A DNA stretch of 64,000 nt from positions 62,001 to 126,000 of the forward strand of contig BSBK01000968.1 of the NCBI GenBank assembly GCA_027943335.1. Direction: 5' to 3'. The notes under the pieces are model-generated. The model made no database searches and was not told where the DNA came from. It was given only the letters and a program-made list of their open reading frames with translations. The position numbers and the translations under genes were made by a program. The stretch's first letter is position 1, and the number at the start of each line of letters is the position of its first letter. The DNA comes from Chamaecyparis obtusa (taxonomy: Eukaryota; Streptophyta; Pinopsida; Cupressales; Cupressaceae). Of the stretch, positions 1-12,326 are shown piece after piece.

Positions 1-436
1 AACCAAGGCAACAAGGACAAGGTATAATGGAGAAAGGCTAAGTATCGAGGACACATGCTAAGAAATAGGGGTGCAAAGGCCTCAAGTACCACCCGTTTCC
101 AGGTTTTAACCACTTGGAGGAATTTTTTTAGGACTTTTTATAATTTTTTTTTTTTTGTATTTTTGCTACCAAGGTGCCTGTTTCCATGTTTTCACCAAGG
201 CACTTTTTCTATTTTTTTTTTTTGAATTTTTTTTTTTTTTTTTTTTTTTGGTATTTTTGGAATATATAATTTTTTTGAGATACATCAAAGCGCCTATTGC
301 TAGGTTTTCACTAAGATGATAATTTTTTCAGGACATTTTCTGATGTTTAGAATTTTTTTAGCATTATATATGAATTTTTTTGGAATTTTTTTCAGGATCA
401 ATAAGTATGTACAAAGGATGTCCCTAGATAGAATGG
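1..436 (-). other. 3' untranslated part of element A, poly-T rich
   Basis: No coding signal. The stretch lies downstream (minus strand) of the integrase stop at 437-439. It holds several long T runs, about 150-160, 210-220 and 227-249, which are A runs on the element's sense strand. A short motif of the type 'AAGGTGCCT...TTTTCACCAAGG' recurs near 110, 170, 195 and 305. No LTR start or clear PPT was seen, so the 3' LTR is expected further left. Confidence 0.5.
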
Positions 437-1834
437 GCATCAAGGATAGAACTTCTTCAGGTGCAAAACATTGATAGGCTCAGGGAGCTGCTCCCCCTTT
501 TTAGTAGATAGTAGATAAGCACCTGTACCAAAAGCTACTATGATAATGTAGGGTCCAAGCCAATTAGGTTCAAATTTACCCTTTTGTTCTCTATTTTGTT
601 GGTTCTTAGGATTCTCTCGCAGGACAAGATCACCTACTTGGAATTCTCTAGGGCGAACCTTTTTGTTGAATGCCTTGGACATCCACTTTTGGTAGACCCT
701 CATATGGTCAAATGATGCTTTACGCTTTTCATCCAGAAGTTCCAATTCTTGTAATCTCATGGTGCGATAGTCTTCATCTATAACTAGACCTTTGAGAGAG
801 ACTCTAAGTGACAGAATCTCAACCTCTAAAGGTAACACTGCTTCAGCGCTGTATGTGAGGGAAAAAGGAGTAGCCCCAGTTGGAGTATGAATACTTGTTC
901 TATAGGCCCACAAGGCTGGGTTTATCTATAGGTGCCAATCTCTACCATTCTTATGAACTATTATGTGTAAAATCTTGAGAATGGTTTTATTTGAAGCCTC
1001 TGCTTGACCATTTCCTTGCGGGAAGTAAATGGAGGACCAATGTTGCTTTATCTTAAATCTTTGGCAGAGTTGTGTAAGGTCCTTGTTTTTGAACTGACCT
1101 CCATTGTTAGTGATGATCTCAAATGGCACTCCATATCGATAGATGATATGGTTTAAAATGAATAAAGACACTGTCTTGTCTGAGGCAACAGAAAGTGGAA
1201 TAGCCTCTACCCATTTTGTGAAGTAGTCAGTAGTAGTGATAATGAACTTATGTCCACTTGATGAGTTGGGATGAATCTACCCAACAAGGTCAAAGGCTCA
1301 TCGTTGAAATGGCTAGTGAGATATAGAAGGAATTAGCTCCCTACCTAGAGCATGTATCAGGTGTCCATGTTTCTGACATTTTTCACAAGACTTGGCAAAA
1401 GCTACTGCATCTATCTGCATCATAGGCCAATAATACCCCACCCTAAGCAACCTTCTAGCCATGGAAATACCATTAGAATGTCCCCCACATATGCCCTCGT
1501 GGATGTCAACTAGCGCTTGATCAGATTCCTCCTTTTCTAAGCACCTAAGAAGTGTTCCATCTAGACCCCTCCTATACAAATCACTAGAGATGAGGGAATG
1601 GCAAGAGGCATTACAAACAAGGTTTCTTCTTTTAGATCGGTTAAATGTATTGCGGATGATGCCATCACGGAGATATGAGTAAATATCACCATAGCGAGAG
1701 GATTCATGATTGACAAGGGTGCAAATGACATGGTTTTCGGGTGAGTCAAATATGGGATGACGTAGCTCTTCCACCAGGAATTCATATCTAGACTCATGTT
1801 CTTCTAATTGGAGAAGCAAAGCAAGGGTGGCCAT
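437..1834 (-). pseudogene. Element A integrase (gypsy), broken
   Basis: The protein would join retrotransposon cDNA to chromosomal DNA. Three pieces in order on the minus strand: 1834-1313 carries the HHCC-like zinc-binding region with 'GYYWP' and 'CEKCQKHG'; 1300-926 carries the catalytic core; 913-437 carries the C-terminal part with the 'WLGPY' (GPY/F) module and 'HLKKFYP' end. In the DDE core the first Asp is present ('TTDYFTKW') and the Glu is present ('GQAEASN'), but the second Asp is Asn ('IITNNGGQF' where the family has TDNG). Stops at about 1274 (in 'VG*IHPSS') and 927 ('HL*INPALWAYR') each fit a CAG-to-TAG change. Non-functional. Confidence 0.9.
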
Positions 1835-1948
1835 AGCATCAGCTGCTTTGTTCTCAGCCCTAGGGATTTGCTGAAAAGTGACAAAAGTAAAATATCATCT
1901 TAATGAATCAACCATTTTTTTGTAAGGTATCAACTTGTCATCTTTTGT

Positions 1949-2443
1949 TTAATATTTCTCATTGACTTGATTAATGATCAACTGAGAATCCCCGTAGATA
2001 TGTAGTTCTGTGATATTCCACTCTATAGCCATTTTTAGTCCATTTGTTAAAGCCTCATACTCGGCTATGTTGTTTGTGCATGAGAAGAATAACTTGTAAG
2101 ATTTGGGAATAGTGTACCCATGTGGAGAGACAAACAACACACCAGCTCCAGAACCGTTTTGCATGTAGGAACCATCAAAGAACAGTTTCCAGGATCTCTC
2201 AGTCATGTACATAAGATGTTCATCTAGGAAATTGACTTGAATGGGCATATTATCTTGAATTGGGAAATTAGCCAGTTGATCTGCAATAGCTTGGCCTTTG
2301 ATTGTCATGTGCTCAATATACTCTATGTCAAATTCAGAAAGAATCATCATCCATTTAGCAAGTCTACTCATGAGAGCAGCTTTACCAAGCAAGTATTTGA
2401 GAGGATCAATTTTTTCTATGAGGTGTATGGTGTGCGCAAGCAT
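1949..2443 (-). pseudogene. Element A second (archaeal-type) RNase H plus end of the first RNase H
   Basis: The first residues finish the ordinary gypsy RNase H ('KYLLGKAALMSRLAKW', 'KGQAIADQLANFP'). After a short linker comes a second RNase H domain with the catalytic set visible: Asp in 'FFDGSYMQNGSGAG', Glu in 'NIAEYEAL', Asp in 'HIYGDSQLIINQV'. It would remove the RNA strand of the RNA-DNA hybrid. A second RNase H of this type between RT and integrase is known from Tat-lineage elements (Ogre, Retand and relatives). This 164-codon segment has no internal stop, but it is separated from the RT frame by a stop near 2446 and ends at a stop before the integrase. Confidence 0.85.
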
Positions 2444-2449
2444 ATAGTG

Positions 2450-3726
2450 TCACAATTTTTGAGAAGCAAATACTACTGCAAGGCAAGCTTTTTCAATACT
2501 AGTATAATTGACCTCATAAGAAACAAGAGTGCAGCTAATATAATATATGGCCCTTTCTTTCCCTTGTTCATCTAATTGAGCCAACAATGCCCCCAGTGAA
2601 GACTTAGTAGCTGAGACATATAAAATAAGAGGTTTTCCTGGAATGGGAGGCATTAAAGTGGGAGGACTTTCCAAGTATTCCTTAATTTGATCCATGCTTT
2701 TCTGGCAATCCTCATTCCAAACACATTGAACACCTTTATGCAAGTTTTTGTTAAAGGGTTGTGCTCTATTTGCCAATTGTGAAATAAACCTCCTTATGGA
2801 TTGAAGGCATCCTTGAAGACTCCTCATTTGACTGATATTTTTGGGAGGTGACATGTCTATAATGGCTTGGACCTTTTCAGGGTCCACTTCTATCCCTTTG
2901 GATGAAATGATGAATCCCAATAACTTGCCTGAAGTAACACCAAATGCACACTTTTTGGGGTTTAATCTTAGTTGAAATTGTTCCATGCGATCTAGAATTA
3001 CTTCTAAATCAGCCAAATGTGTTCCTCTTTTCTTAGACTTAGCGAGGGTGTCATGCACATAATCTTCCATATTCTTATGCATCATGTCATGGAAGATGGT
3101 TATCATAGCTCTTTGGTAAGTAGCTCCTGCATTTTTCAATCCAAAGGGCATGACATTCCAACAATAAGTACCCCATGCACATGTGAATGCACTCTTTTCT
3201 TGATCCTCAGGAGCAATCTTGATTTGATTATACCCAGAAAAACCATCCGTCAAGGAATAGATCTCATAGCCCACCGTCATGTCCACTATCATGTCTATGT
3301 TAGGAAGTGGAAAATCATCCTTTGGGCATGCTCTGTTAAGATCTCTAAAAGCTGTGTAGATTCAGATGGATTTATCATGTTTAGAAATAGGTACAATGTT
3401 AGAAATCTAGTCAGCATAGTCTATGGCTCTAATGAATCCTGCACCAAGGAGCTTTTCTAATTCAGCTTTCACTAAAAGAGCTATATGAGGGTGCATTTTT
3501 CTCAACTTTTGTTTGACTGGTTTCACACCTGGAGCTATGGACAAATGATGCATAATGAGATTAATGTCCAACCCTGGCATGTCTGAATATGTCCATGCAA
3601 AATTAATTTTCTTCTTTTGGAGGAACTCAGTGTAGGCTTTCTTTTCTTGAGGTGATAAAGATTTAGCCAAGTGTACAATTTTTGGAGCCACTTCTGTACC
3701 CAAATTAATAGCTTATGTAGGTTCAA
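2450..3726 (-). pseudogene. Element A reverse transcriptase and first RNase H, broken
   Basis: The protein would copy element RNA into DNA. 3703-3407 gives the RT start ('KQKLRKMHPHIALLVKAELE', 'GFIRAIDYAD'). After two in-frame stops at about 3404 and 3360, 3292-2450 gives 'LTDGFSGYNQIKIAPEDQ', 'PFGLKNAGATYQRAM', the active-site segment, 'GKLLGFIISSKGIEVDPEK' and the first part of RNase H ('SLGALLAQ'). The active-site motif reads 'EDYVHDTLAKSK': the first Asp of the YVDD box is His (GAT to CAT, about 3053-3061). That Asp binds the catalytic metal, so this RT cannot work. The stops fit TGG-to-TAG (W in 'DYADW') and CGA-to-TGA changes. Confidence 0.9.
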
Positions 3727-4789
3727 CCAATACTGATGATCTATACTAAAAATAGCTTAGGAGACTATCAAGTACCTCATTCGTAGGTGCCTCAGAGAGG
3801 TTTTCACCTTTGGATACGTCTTTTTTTGTTACTTTTTTTGGTTCTGACACCGCCACACAGTGGTTTTCACCATTAGAACTCTTTTTTTTTTTAATTTTTT
3901 TTTTTAATCTTGTGACTAAGGTACTTGATGTTAGGTTCTATCATACTAGTAGCTGATTCACTGGTGGAAGAGACTACAAGTTCAATGGCATTTAGATAGC
4001 AGGTGATCTCATAGTCATTGTGAAATGTCAAGAGTTGAGGCTCTTGATAACATTGAGACCAATCAATAAGGTTGGGGTCAATAAGGGGTAGGTTAATGAC
4101 TGGTTCAATATTAAGGATATAGGTGGTGTCATCTCTGGTGACCACAAAATTGGAGTTTTTCAAGTATCCCTCTAAGGTGTCTAAATCAGAATTTACCCTA
4201 TCGAGTGAAGAATTGTCTACTAATGCGACACGTGGGTTCCAATCTTCTAATCTGACACATGACTCATCAACTATGTTAGGTTGAGAACTATAGGTATGGA
4301 CAACATCCATATCCAAGTCAACTGTTGCGTCTGAGAGTGAATCCCATTCAAACTCATGAGAGTTTGTTTTTGAATTGTTGTTGGGGCCTCATGATGTAGA
4401 AGCCTCAAGATTTGGAAGAGTTTCCTCTCCTCTAGCAATTTGCTCAATCACAAAATTATTTGAATTATCACCATCTATTGTAGCTGGGATGGAGACACTA
4501 TCCATATTCAATCTTGCATTCATATAGTCACTATCTATCATAGCTAGGATAGGAGGACTGTCAATTGTTAAATCTCTGGAATCTCCCCAAAGGAGATTTG
4601 TTGAAGGTACCCAATCATCTATCATGTCTTGTTGATTTGTCAAATCTGGTACATATTCTATGTCATCTTCACTATCCCACCTATTAGGAATGGGGACAAT
4701 GCACTTATTATTCTACATAAAGCCTAGGCCAACCGGTTTCTTAGATTTACGTCCAAAAAGATCATGATTAAGTGGTTCGGCTCTAGCAT
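3727..4789 (-). pseudogene. Linker region between protease and RT of element A
   Basis: Two open stretches, 4643-4389 and 4316-3891, are rich in Asp, Asn, Ser and Thr and show no domain I recognise. They lie between the protease and RT, where Tat-type polyproteins have a long poorly conserved linker, so they are best read as polyprotein linker and not as separate genes. T-rich low-complexity DNA occurs near 3820-3905. Confidence 0.5.
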
Positions 4790-5701
4790 CTAACCTGTGA
4801 CTAAGAGGGCCATATCCTGGATAACCCATCTTCTCCCATAGGACTTAGGAGAGGGGGAGAAATTTTCATTGTGCTGGTACTTCTCCTCTTTGTATATCCA
4901 ATCTCGAATAGCTACTTCCTCTTTTTCATCTTGTATTGGTATTGAGGATTCCATAAACTTGTCAAATAGTGTCATTGCCAAAGAAGACTGTTTCATCTCC
5001 TGTGAAGGTTTTCCATAGGACCTAGGGGAAACAGGCATCTTTACAAAAGAGTCAAGTTGATACCCCCCCATGCCAAGGTCTATTGATTTAAACTTGTCTT
5101 GACAGTCTGCTAAAGTTGCTTGATAATCCTCTGCTTCTCTATTAAGAGGGACATGAACATTAGCTGAGATTGAATTAACTGATAAAGTGCTATTCCCTGG
5201 TATGAAAATTTCTACTCCATTGTAGGGGAACTTAACACACTGGTGGTAGGTAGATGGCACTGCCTGCATGTCATGAATCCATGGTCTACCCAATAAGATG
5301 TTGTATGCAAGGGGTCCAATATCAACAATTTGGAACAAGATATCTTTTTCAACTGGGCCAATCCTGACAGGAAGGACAGCCAACCCCTTAGAACTTCATT
5401 CTACCTCATCATAGGCTTTTATAGTGATCTTCTTTTTAGTGTCAATCACTTCCTTTGAATAGCCCAAAGGTTTTAACAAACTTAAAGTACAAATATTTGG
5501 CCCAGCACCCCCATCTATCAACATGCGCCTAACACGGGTTTTATGAATCATTACTTCAATGTGAAGGGCAAGATTGTGTGGATGGATTAGGGATTTGTCA
5601 TCATCTTTTGAGAAAGAGAGGTAATGTGAGCTAGTAATGTGATTCACCATGCCTTGGAATTGGTCTATATCAATGTTTTTGGGGACATTTGTTGTGCGCA
5701 A
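4790..5701 (-). pseudogene. Element A aspartic protease, one in-frame stop
   Basis: The retroviral-type protease would cut the polyprotein. The active-site loop reads 'MLIDGGAGPNICTL', matching the D-[ST/G]-G-A pattern of Tat-type elements. About 85 residues later comes the 'YNILLGRPWIH' flap-end motif typical of this family. The frame is split at about 5393 by a TGA, between 'KAYDEVE' and 'GLAVLPVRIGP', in a position expected to be Trp. The C-terminal part (to 4790) is a Ser/Pro-containing linker. Catalytic residues look intact; the stop makes it a pseudogene. Confidence 0.85.
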
Positions 5702-5716
5702 AGCATCCTCATGGAT

Positions 5717-8397
5717 CTATTTATGTCTAGGGGACAACTCTAGAAGCTCCAAGATTGATATTTGCGCTGGATTTTTTTGTAACTGATCTACAAGATTGTA
5801 GTTTGGTTTGGGAGTAGTGGTGGACTTGGTGACATTCTTGGATGCCACTTGCTTGGGTTTGTTGGATGGACCTAAACTAGGACCTCTAAGAACAATAGGG
5901 CTTTGACTCCTGGTAACAGAATTAAGGGCTTGAGAAGATAACCTAGAATGAGGACCTCTCAGCACCACAACAGGTTCTTTTTCAAAGATAGGGGGAGAGT
6001 CATAACCATGTGGGTCCTTACTCCTCATCATATTAACACTTGGCTCCACAAATTCAAGCATGTTTACCACATTTTCTGCCACAATGTAAGTGTAGTTGAT
6101 TGAAGCCTTGCCATCCTTTGGTTTAGAGATTTCCCCCTTGTCATACTTAGGGAATGACTCTTTAATTGCTTTGTGATCAGCATTGGTGTTCAGTCCATCC
6201 ACCTTAAGCTTTCCATTCTCAATGAGATCTTGGATAATGTGCTTGAGTTTCCAGAAATTCTCAATGGTATGCCCAATGCCATTATGAAACATACAGAAAG
6301 CCTTCTCATCCCACCAATGTGGCTTAATGTCAGGGATGTAATTTTTTGCAAGATCCTGAGGATGTACCAAGTTGTTAGCAATGAGAGTTTTGAGAACATC
6401 CTCATATAAGTCACCCAATTTGGTAAATTTCCACTTCTCCTTTTTGGGCCTCTCCTGATATCTTGGTTTACTTTCTTGCTGAGGAGGTGCATTAAGCTTC
6501 ATAGCTTGAACTGCACTGGACAAGTGAAGGACACCTTGATCTTTAGGTTGGGGAGAGTCTACAACTCCATCATTGACAACTTGTTTGTTCTTGTTCCAAT
6601 TGTTGTTCTTCCCTTTATCCTTGTTTTTTTGTTGACCATTGTTGCCATTGTTGCTATGTTTGGTCAAAATGCCTTGTTCTTTTAGAAAATTTTCAATGCG
6701 GCATGCAGTTTCAATCATGGTATCAAAGGAATTGAAGACTATCTTTTTGATCTCATATCTCATTTCAGGCACCAAGTTATTGACAAGTATGTCAATCTTT
6801 TCATCCTAATGGATCGTCTTAGGATACCGAGAGCACTGTCTCCTCCACCTTTGTAAGAAGGTAACAAAGGGTTCCCCCTAATTTTGTTTCAAGTTGCATA
6901 GGTCCAACATAGTAATAGATCTTGATAGCTTATATGCGAAGTGTTGAATGAATCGATGAACAAGTTCTCTAAAAGTCTTGACAGGGGGAGTGATATTGGT
7001 AAACCATTCCATTGCTTATCCTTTAAGACTTCTAGGGAATAACCTCATCAAATAGGAGTCATCCTGATGGAATTCAAAGCTCATAGTATAGAACTGGCAC
7101 ACATGGTCGTGTGGATCACCACTGCCATCATATTTATCATATTGAGGGAATTCCACCCTCTTTGGAAAATCCTTCATACTCACACTCTTGTCAAATGGAT
7201 TAGGACAAATCGAGTCTAGTGAGAATGAGCTCTTAGGTTGCATCAGTTTCTCCATCATTTGCTTCATTTGGCAGATTTCTTCCTCTTGAGAGGGATTTTG
7301 CTTTTGTATTTTGTTGTCCACATCAAAATTATAAGGGACTGTGGCACCCTTATTGATTAGACTTTCCAAGAATTTATCTTTTTTTTGTTCCAAATACCTC
7401 TCCAAATACTGTTGGAAGATAGGCTCTTGTTGCATTCGCATGAAGTGTTGAGTATCAAGGTCGTAATGTGAGCTACCACCTCCATGTTGGGAACCATGAT
7501 GTACATGTTGGGAGTGTGGTCTTGAATTTCAGGGAGGGGTCTGCTCCCTATAGTGAGCATACTGAGAGGCCCTTCTTCCTCTAGGACTAGGAGATCTAGA
7601 AGGGGCTCTTGACCACCTTCTACTTCTTGGTGTTCTAGAAGGGGTGGAGGGAGAAGAATTATTTCCACTATTGGCACCCCTATTGTTCAATTGGCTATTA
7701 ATTTGTTGGGCTAAAAGCCTATCTTGCTCTTCTTGAGCAAGTTTCCTTTGTACTTCCAATAAAGCTTGGCTCTCTGCCTCAAGCTGTCTAAATTTTTCTT
7801 TCTATATAGCTTGCTCATCTAAAAATGATTTCTTCTCATGCTCAATCCTTTTAAGCCTTTCACTTGTATGCCTTGAGGTTGTTTGAAGTAGAGAGTTTGG
7901 TCTTGAATTTTTTACAAATCATTGGTATACATTGCACTGACATGAGCATCACCAGGTTCATTGTCTTGGTCTTCGTGTTGTGATCATTGTTCTGGGTGAT
8001 CTCGTCTCTCATGCCTTTCGGCTCTTTGATGTGCATCTAGGTACCTAGTGCTGATGGGGGGTGAATTAGGTTGAGCATCATGAGAGGAATTACCAAACAA
8101 AATCTTATCTCTGTGTCTTTCATAGATGTCATCAAGAGTTTGATCCATGGCTTCCCTCTCCTACCTAGTGATAGTATAACTCATATCCATACTTGAGTGG
8201 GAAGGTGCTGAGGGGGTACTCAAATCACTAAAATGGCTCTTTGGGTCAAACCGGGTTTCAGACTTACTCCTAGGCGACTGGTCAAATATTGGTTCCTTTT
8301 CCTTTCTCTTTTGACGAGTCTGAACTGGGGGTAGTTGGTTGAAGACTATCTGAGGTCACTTTCCTTGGCTCACTTGATATCTTGTTGTTACTGACAT
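5717..8397 (-). pseudogene. Element A gag, frameshifted
   Basis: Gag would form the particle that packages element RNA. The best start is ATG at 8397-8395 ('MSVTTRYQVSQGK'). The frame runs with stops to about 7915, where a shift near a T6 run (about 7905-7915) moves it into the frame read from 7900 down. From there: a charged stretch ('KLAQEEQDRLLAQQ'), an Arg/Ser/Pro-rich block (about 7640-7560, 'TPSRTPRSRRWSRAPS'), and the retrotransposon gag core ('KRVEFPQYDKYDGSGDP', about 7165-7110, then 'LVPEMRYEIKK' near 6777). A Lys/Asn-rich tail follows. No CCHC knuckle is obvious. Several TAG/TAA stops fit C-to-T decay. Confidence 0.8.
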
Positions 8398-10948
8398 GAA
8401 AGGGAGAGTTTAGGCAAATAGACAATTCTAGGAAACGTCAATACTAAACTAGGATAGTAAAAGTTTTCTCTTGTCTGAGAGAAATGGTGAAATAGAACTA
8501 TTGCAAATAGGTGCAAACCAACATGGCCACAAAGGTGCTCAATTCTTGGGTGAATACCCGAGCACGTATGGATCAGGAGGATGACTTACACAAAGTATAC
8601 TGATTTTGAATTGTATGAAAATGGGTGGACAAAGAGATTACTAGCACTCTTCAAGTGTGTTATCAAAGAGTCTGAAAATTTATCTATTTGACAGGAATAG
8701 TTCCTGATTTTCCAATCTCAAGCAAAATCACTCATGAGATCAAGGATCACTAACTCAAAAGGTCAAGGACACAAGAACCCTAAATACAGAATAGGTCTCT
8801 AGAACTGGGACAAGTCACCTAATCGAAGAACTCAATATTTCAGTTTGTTGTTCATTTTCAAAGACCAAGCAAGCATATCAATGGATTTGTATCAAGCACA
8901 TAAGACAGCAATCAGGGAGTTCAAGCAAGCAATTATCTTCAAATAATGAGCAAGAGGCAAAGCAACCTTACACATGAACAAGAATAGTGACTTAGTATGC
9001 TACTCCTTAAAGATTCTACTTGTGTATGTTCTTGGATATGTTTTAGCAGGTACTCAGAACACAACAACATCCTAGCAAGCTGTCTACAAGGATATACATG
9101 GCTTTTCTAAAGGGTGTCCTCGATATATGCAAGGTACATGAGGCCCAAATCCATAGATGAGAAGAATCAAAAATCACATAGCCGGGGGGAGACGGTAACC
9201 CAAATCTCCTCCTTCACTTCTCAAAGGTATAAAGTTCTTTGAGGCTTAGCCAAGAGTGAAATCTAACTCATTCCCAAGAGAGGTGTCTTTTGATTCACCT
9301 CCTGATATTTATACTCCACTGGAACACAGGAGTTAAGGTCATCCCTTGAGGTGATGAAATCCCCAAGCAGGCCTTCTAAAAATGAAAAAGTAAGTAATTC
9401 TATATCAAAAAGTATTGAAAAGCACTAAAGGTGGAACACCTAACACTTAAAGAAAATATGAGGTGAGTCCACAAGGTGGAACACTTAACACCCCACATAA
9501 GCTACAAACAAGTCCACAACCTAGAAAACAAGTGAGTTCCAAAAAGCACAAAAGGGTTTCTTAGTGGAACAATTAACGCTTCTTTCCTATAGACCCCTCC
9601 CCTTTAATGTGGCACTGAGATTGCAACCACAGAGTGGAAATGAGGGGCCGGTAGATTAGTGAGTCCAATAACCTAAGATAGTAATCTAGTTCAATCACAA
9701 GTAATCTAAGACTGCTAATCAATACTACTCATAAGTGCAAGAGGGTTTGAATCATGGAATATTTAACTTTCCAAGTAAACATGAAGTGAGTCCATAAAGT
9801 GGTGCATTTAACTCTTCATGTAAACAAGGAATGAATCCATGCCCTAGATTACCTAATGAGATTTTTTTTTATATTGGAACTAAGAATTACTTAATTTTTA
9901 AATACAAGCATTCACTTAAACACAAACTTGTATAAAAACAAATCTATGTTCATTCATTTCCCATTAAGAGCATAAAAAATGTGTTTTATGAAAGCGTGTA
10001 ACACTCAAGCCAAACACATGAGAGATTAATTTTATGCCCAAACCAAGTGTTATAGAGATTTTAAGAACTCACCTTAGGTCCAAAGATCTGCACTTCAGCA
10101 TTTAGCACACATCTGGAAAAAAAACCCTAAGATAGTTAGATATGAAAATCAATTGCTAGGAGTTTGATTTAACATTGCTGTCTTCAAGACAGTTTTTAAA
10201 GATTGATTTATTTGACCTATAAAATCACAATATTAAAATTTCTAGAAAGAATGAAGTTTTTATCCAACATCAAGAACTACCATTTCTCAAAATTATAAGA
10301 TCTTATGATTCCATTTGGTTCCTCAACCAATAACCTTTTCAGACTGCAATTTTTCTGTCATAAATCAAATTTAAAACACCAAACCCTGCCTAGGGAATCA
10401 CATATTTTTCTCAAAAAGAATCCAAATGAAACCAAACTAATTTCAAAAAAAATATTAATGAATCTAGTTTTCAAATATGTAAGCCATTTATTTTTCCCAT
10501 TCATAAATTATTTTCTAAGAGCAAAGCATTGCCTGCAACTCTAATGCAAATTGTTAAAAACCAGTTTTCACTCAAATGCTTGTAACTTTCAAAAATCTGC
10601 ATAAAAATGACTCAAACCAAAAGGAAATGAAAGCTAAGTCATGTATCTTTCCAATGAATATTATTATAGGTCCTGATTCTTCATAATTTGTCTGTACCAA
10701 ACATTTCAATCTGACTATATTAAGATAATCTCAAATCTGCAAATACCCACTTTCACCAAAATGATCATAACTTATTCATTTATTTATAAAAATGAACCAA
10801 AAAAAAATCATGAGAAATATGATTCATAATTCTATCCATACATTACTATATTATAGGATTTATAGTTTATACATGGCCGTACAAGGCCTAGAACCAACAC
10901 TAAAACTAACAAACCAATCAAGAATGAGGCCAGAAATTAATCTTTTTT
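8398..10948 (-). other. Untranslated leader of element A
   Basis: About 2.5 kb between the PBS and the gag start with no supported coding frame; a 79-codon open stretch near 10305-10544 on the other strand has no family features. Around 9420-9840 a loose repeat recurs, of the type 'AAGGTGGAACACCTAACAC' followed by a 'GTGAGTCCA' motif, about four times. Near 10570-10800 two related stretches share 'ATAAAAATGACTCAAACC' or similar wording. A long leader is usual in Tat-type elements. Confidence 0.55.
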
Positions 10949-10966
10949 GCCCCACGGTGGGTGCCA
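10949..10966 (-). promoter_or_regulatory. Primer-binding site of element A
   Basis: On the minus strand it reads TGGCACCCACCGTGGGGC, four bases after the LTR end. It starts with TGG, complementary to a tRNA CCA end. I do not assign the tRNA. It sets the element's orientation and its LTR boundary. Confidence 0.85.
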
Positions 10967-10970
10967 AAAA

Positions 10971-12244
10971 TGTGTGCTAGAAAGTAGTCTCACTTCTATG
11001 AATTATTACATTCAAGAACACTCAAGAATGAGGTTTCAAACAGTGATTCACAGCTCTCTATTCATGGAGTGCAGGGGTTTGTATATGAGGCCCTCAGATT
11101 GACCTAGTTATGCCCATGCAAGTACACCAAGAAATGAGAGATTCAAAGATGAATAGCAAGCATGCTAATCTCCATGATCATTAAGTTATTGCATACAAAT
11201 GAAACTAGTCTAGATGATAACAATGCAAGAAATAAACTATTCTATTGAAATGAATGCTTATACAATGTTAATCAATGAAAGGAAACATGAATTTAAACTA
11301 TTATGTGAATGCAATATTAATCTAAACTATGGATTGCCATAAGGCATGAGAGAAGAAGACAAGAAGAAAGAAGTCTCAAATATCCAAGCTCCAAATGTGC
11401 TCAAAAGCTTCTTCCAAGATTTCTCTCCAAACCTGCAGTATAACAATAACATGAAAATTTTGGGATCTGAAATGAGAAGGAGAGGGCTCCTTATATAGGA
11501 AAATGTGGAGGAGAATGCATCCTCAAGAGCAACGTGGGATAAATCCAAAAAGAGGAAATAAAGCTCATTTTTTAGAAAGTGTGGAGAAAAAAGGGATTTT
11601 ATTTATTTTTAATTATGTGTTTCCCTTTTTTCATCACAAAGAGCTTTAAGAGGACTTTTTATTTATTTAAAAGAATGATTCTCTATTAATTAAATAAGAT
11701 AACATTATTTAATTAAAAGAGAGATATCATTCTAAATAAGATAAAATCATTTAATTAAAAAATATTTTAATTAAATAAATTTATTTCATTTTAAAAGATA
11801 TTTCTTTCAATTAAATAAAATTATTGAAAGAATCAGGAAAAGGATTTTTGTTTTGTTTTTATTTGATTTATTTCCTTTTCCATCACAAATTTTTCTTTAA
11901 GTGGGGATTTTATTTATTTAAAAGAGGAATTATCTTTTAAATAAATAAGATAAGTTTATTTAATAAAAAGAAGAATATTTAATTAAATAAGATAAAATCA
12001 TTCAATTAAAAGGGGTTTTAATTAAATAAGCCTATTTTATTTATTTAAAAGAGAATATTTCTTTTAATTAAATAAAATTATTGATGAAATGATCAAACCT
12101 TAGAAATATTTGAATTATTGATTTAATTGCGATTTGATCAAGGAATTGATTTGAAAATTGCAAAGCATTGATTCAGGAAATTGATATTTGACAAATTGAA
12201 TAAATGGGGCCCAAAGTCTAGGTGACCATTTTAGGGTGCATACA
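10971..12244 (-). repeat. 5' LTR of element A (1274 bp)
   Basis: Minus-strand ends are TGTATGCACCCT... and ...CTAGCACACA (TG...CA). A TATA-like box, TATATAA, lies on the minus strand at 11497-11491 in the context CCTATATAAGGAGCC. The part 11650-12100 is a run of degenerate AT-rich repeats of the type 'TTTAATTAAATAAGAT'. Short open frames here are not genes. The partner LTR lies outside the window, so the insertion cannot be dated here. Confidence 0.85.
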
Positions 12245-12300
12245 ATACCAAACAATAACTTGCAATAAACTTCCTAGGAAATTAGACTCATTGAGTCTTC

Positions 12301-12318
12301 GTCCCACTGGGCATGCCA
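12301..12318 (-). promoter_or_regulatory. Primer-binding site of element B
   Basis: The minus strand reads TGGCATGCCCAGTGGGAC. The PBS of C at 44012-44029 differs by one base (CGG for CAG), so B and C use the same primer tRNA family. B internal DNA continues left only to 12245, where element A interrupts it. Confidence 0.8.
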
Positions 12319-12326
12319 AAAACTAT

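Larger units (their letters stand above)
1..12244 (-). mobile_element. Element A: degenerate Ty3/gypsy (Tat-type) LTR retrotransposon, 3' LTR outside window
   Basis: Reading on the minus strand from 12244 downward: LTR, PBS, untranslated leader, gag, aspartic protease, reverse transcriptase with RNase H, a second archaeal-type RNase H, and integrase. This order (integrase last) is Ty3/gypsy. The extra RNase H between RT and integrase is the mark of the Tat lineage. Only the 5' LTR (10971-12244) is visible; the 3' LTR must lie left of position 1. The coding part has many in-frame stops and at least one frameshift, and two catalytic Asp residues are replaced, so the copy is dead. It interrupts the older element B, whose PBS and LTR start about 57 bp beyond the A LTR. 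The A TSD cannot be checked because one end is missing. Confidence 0.9.

Noticed and set aside
2237..2575. 112-codon plus-strand frame opposite element A RNase H
   Set aside because: Shadow of the real minus-strand frame.
3017..3460. 147-codon plus-strand frame opposite element A RT
   Set aside because: Shadow of the RT frame, which has clear RT motifs.
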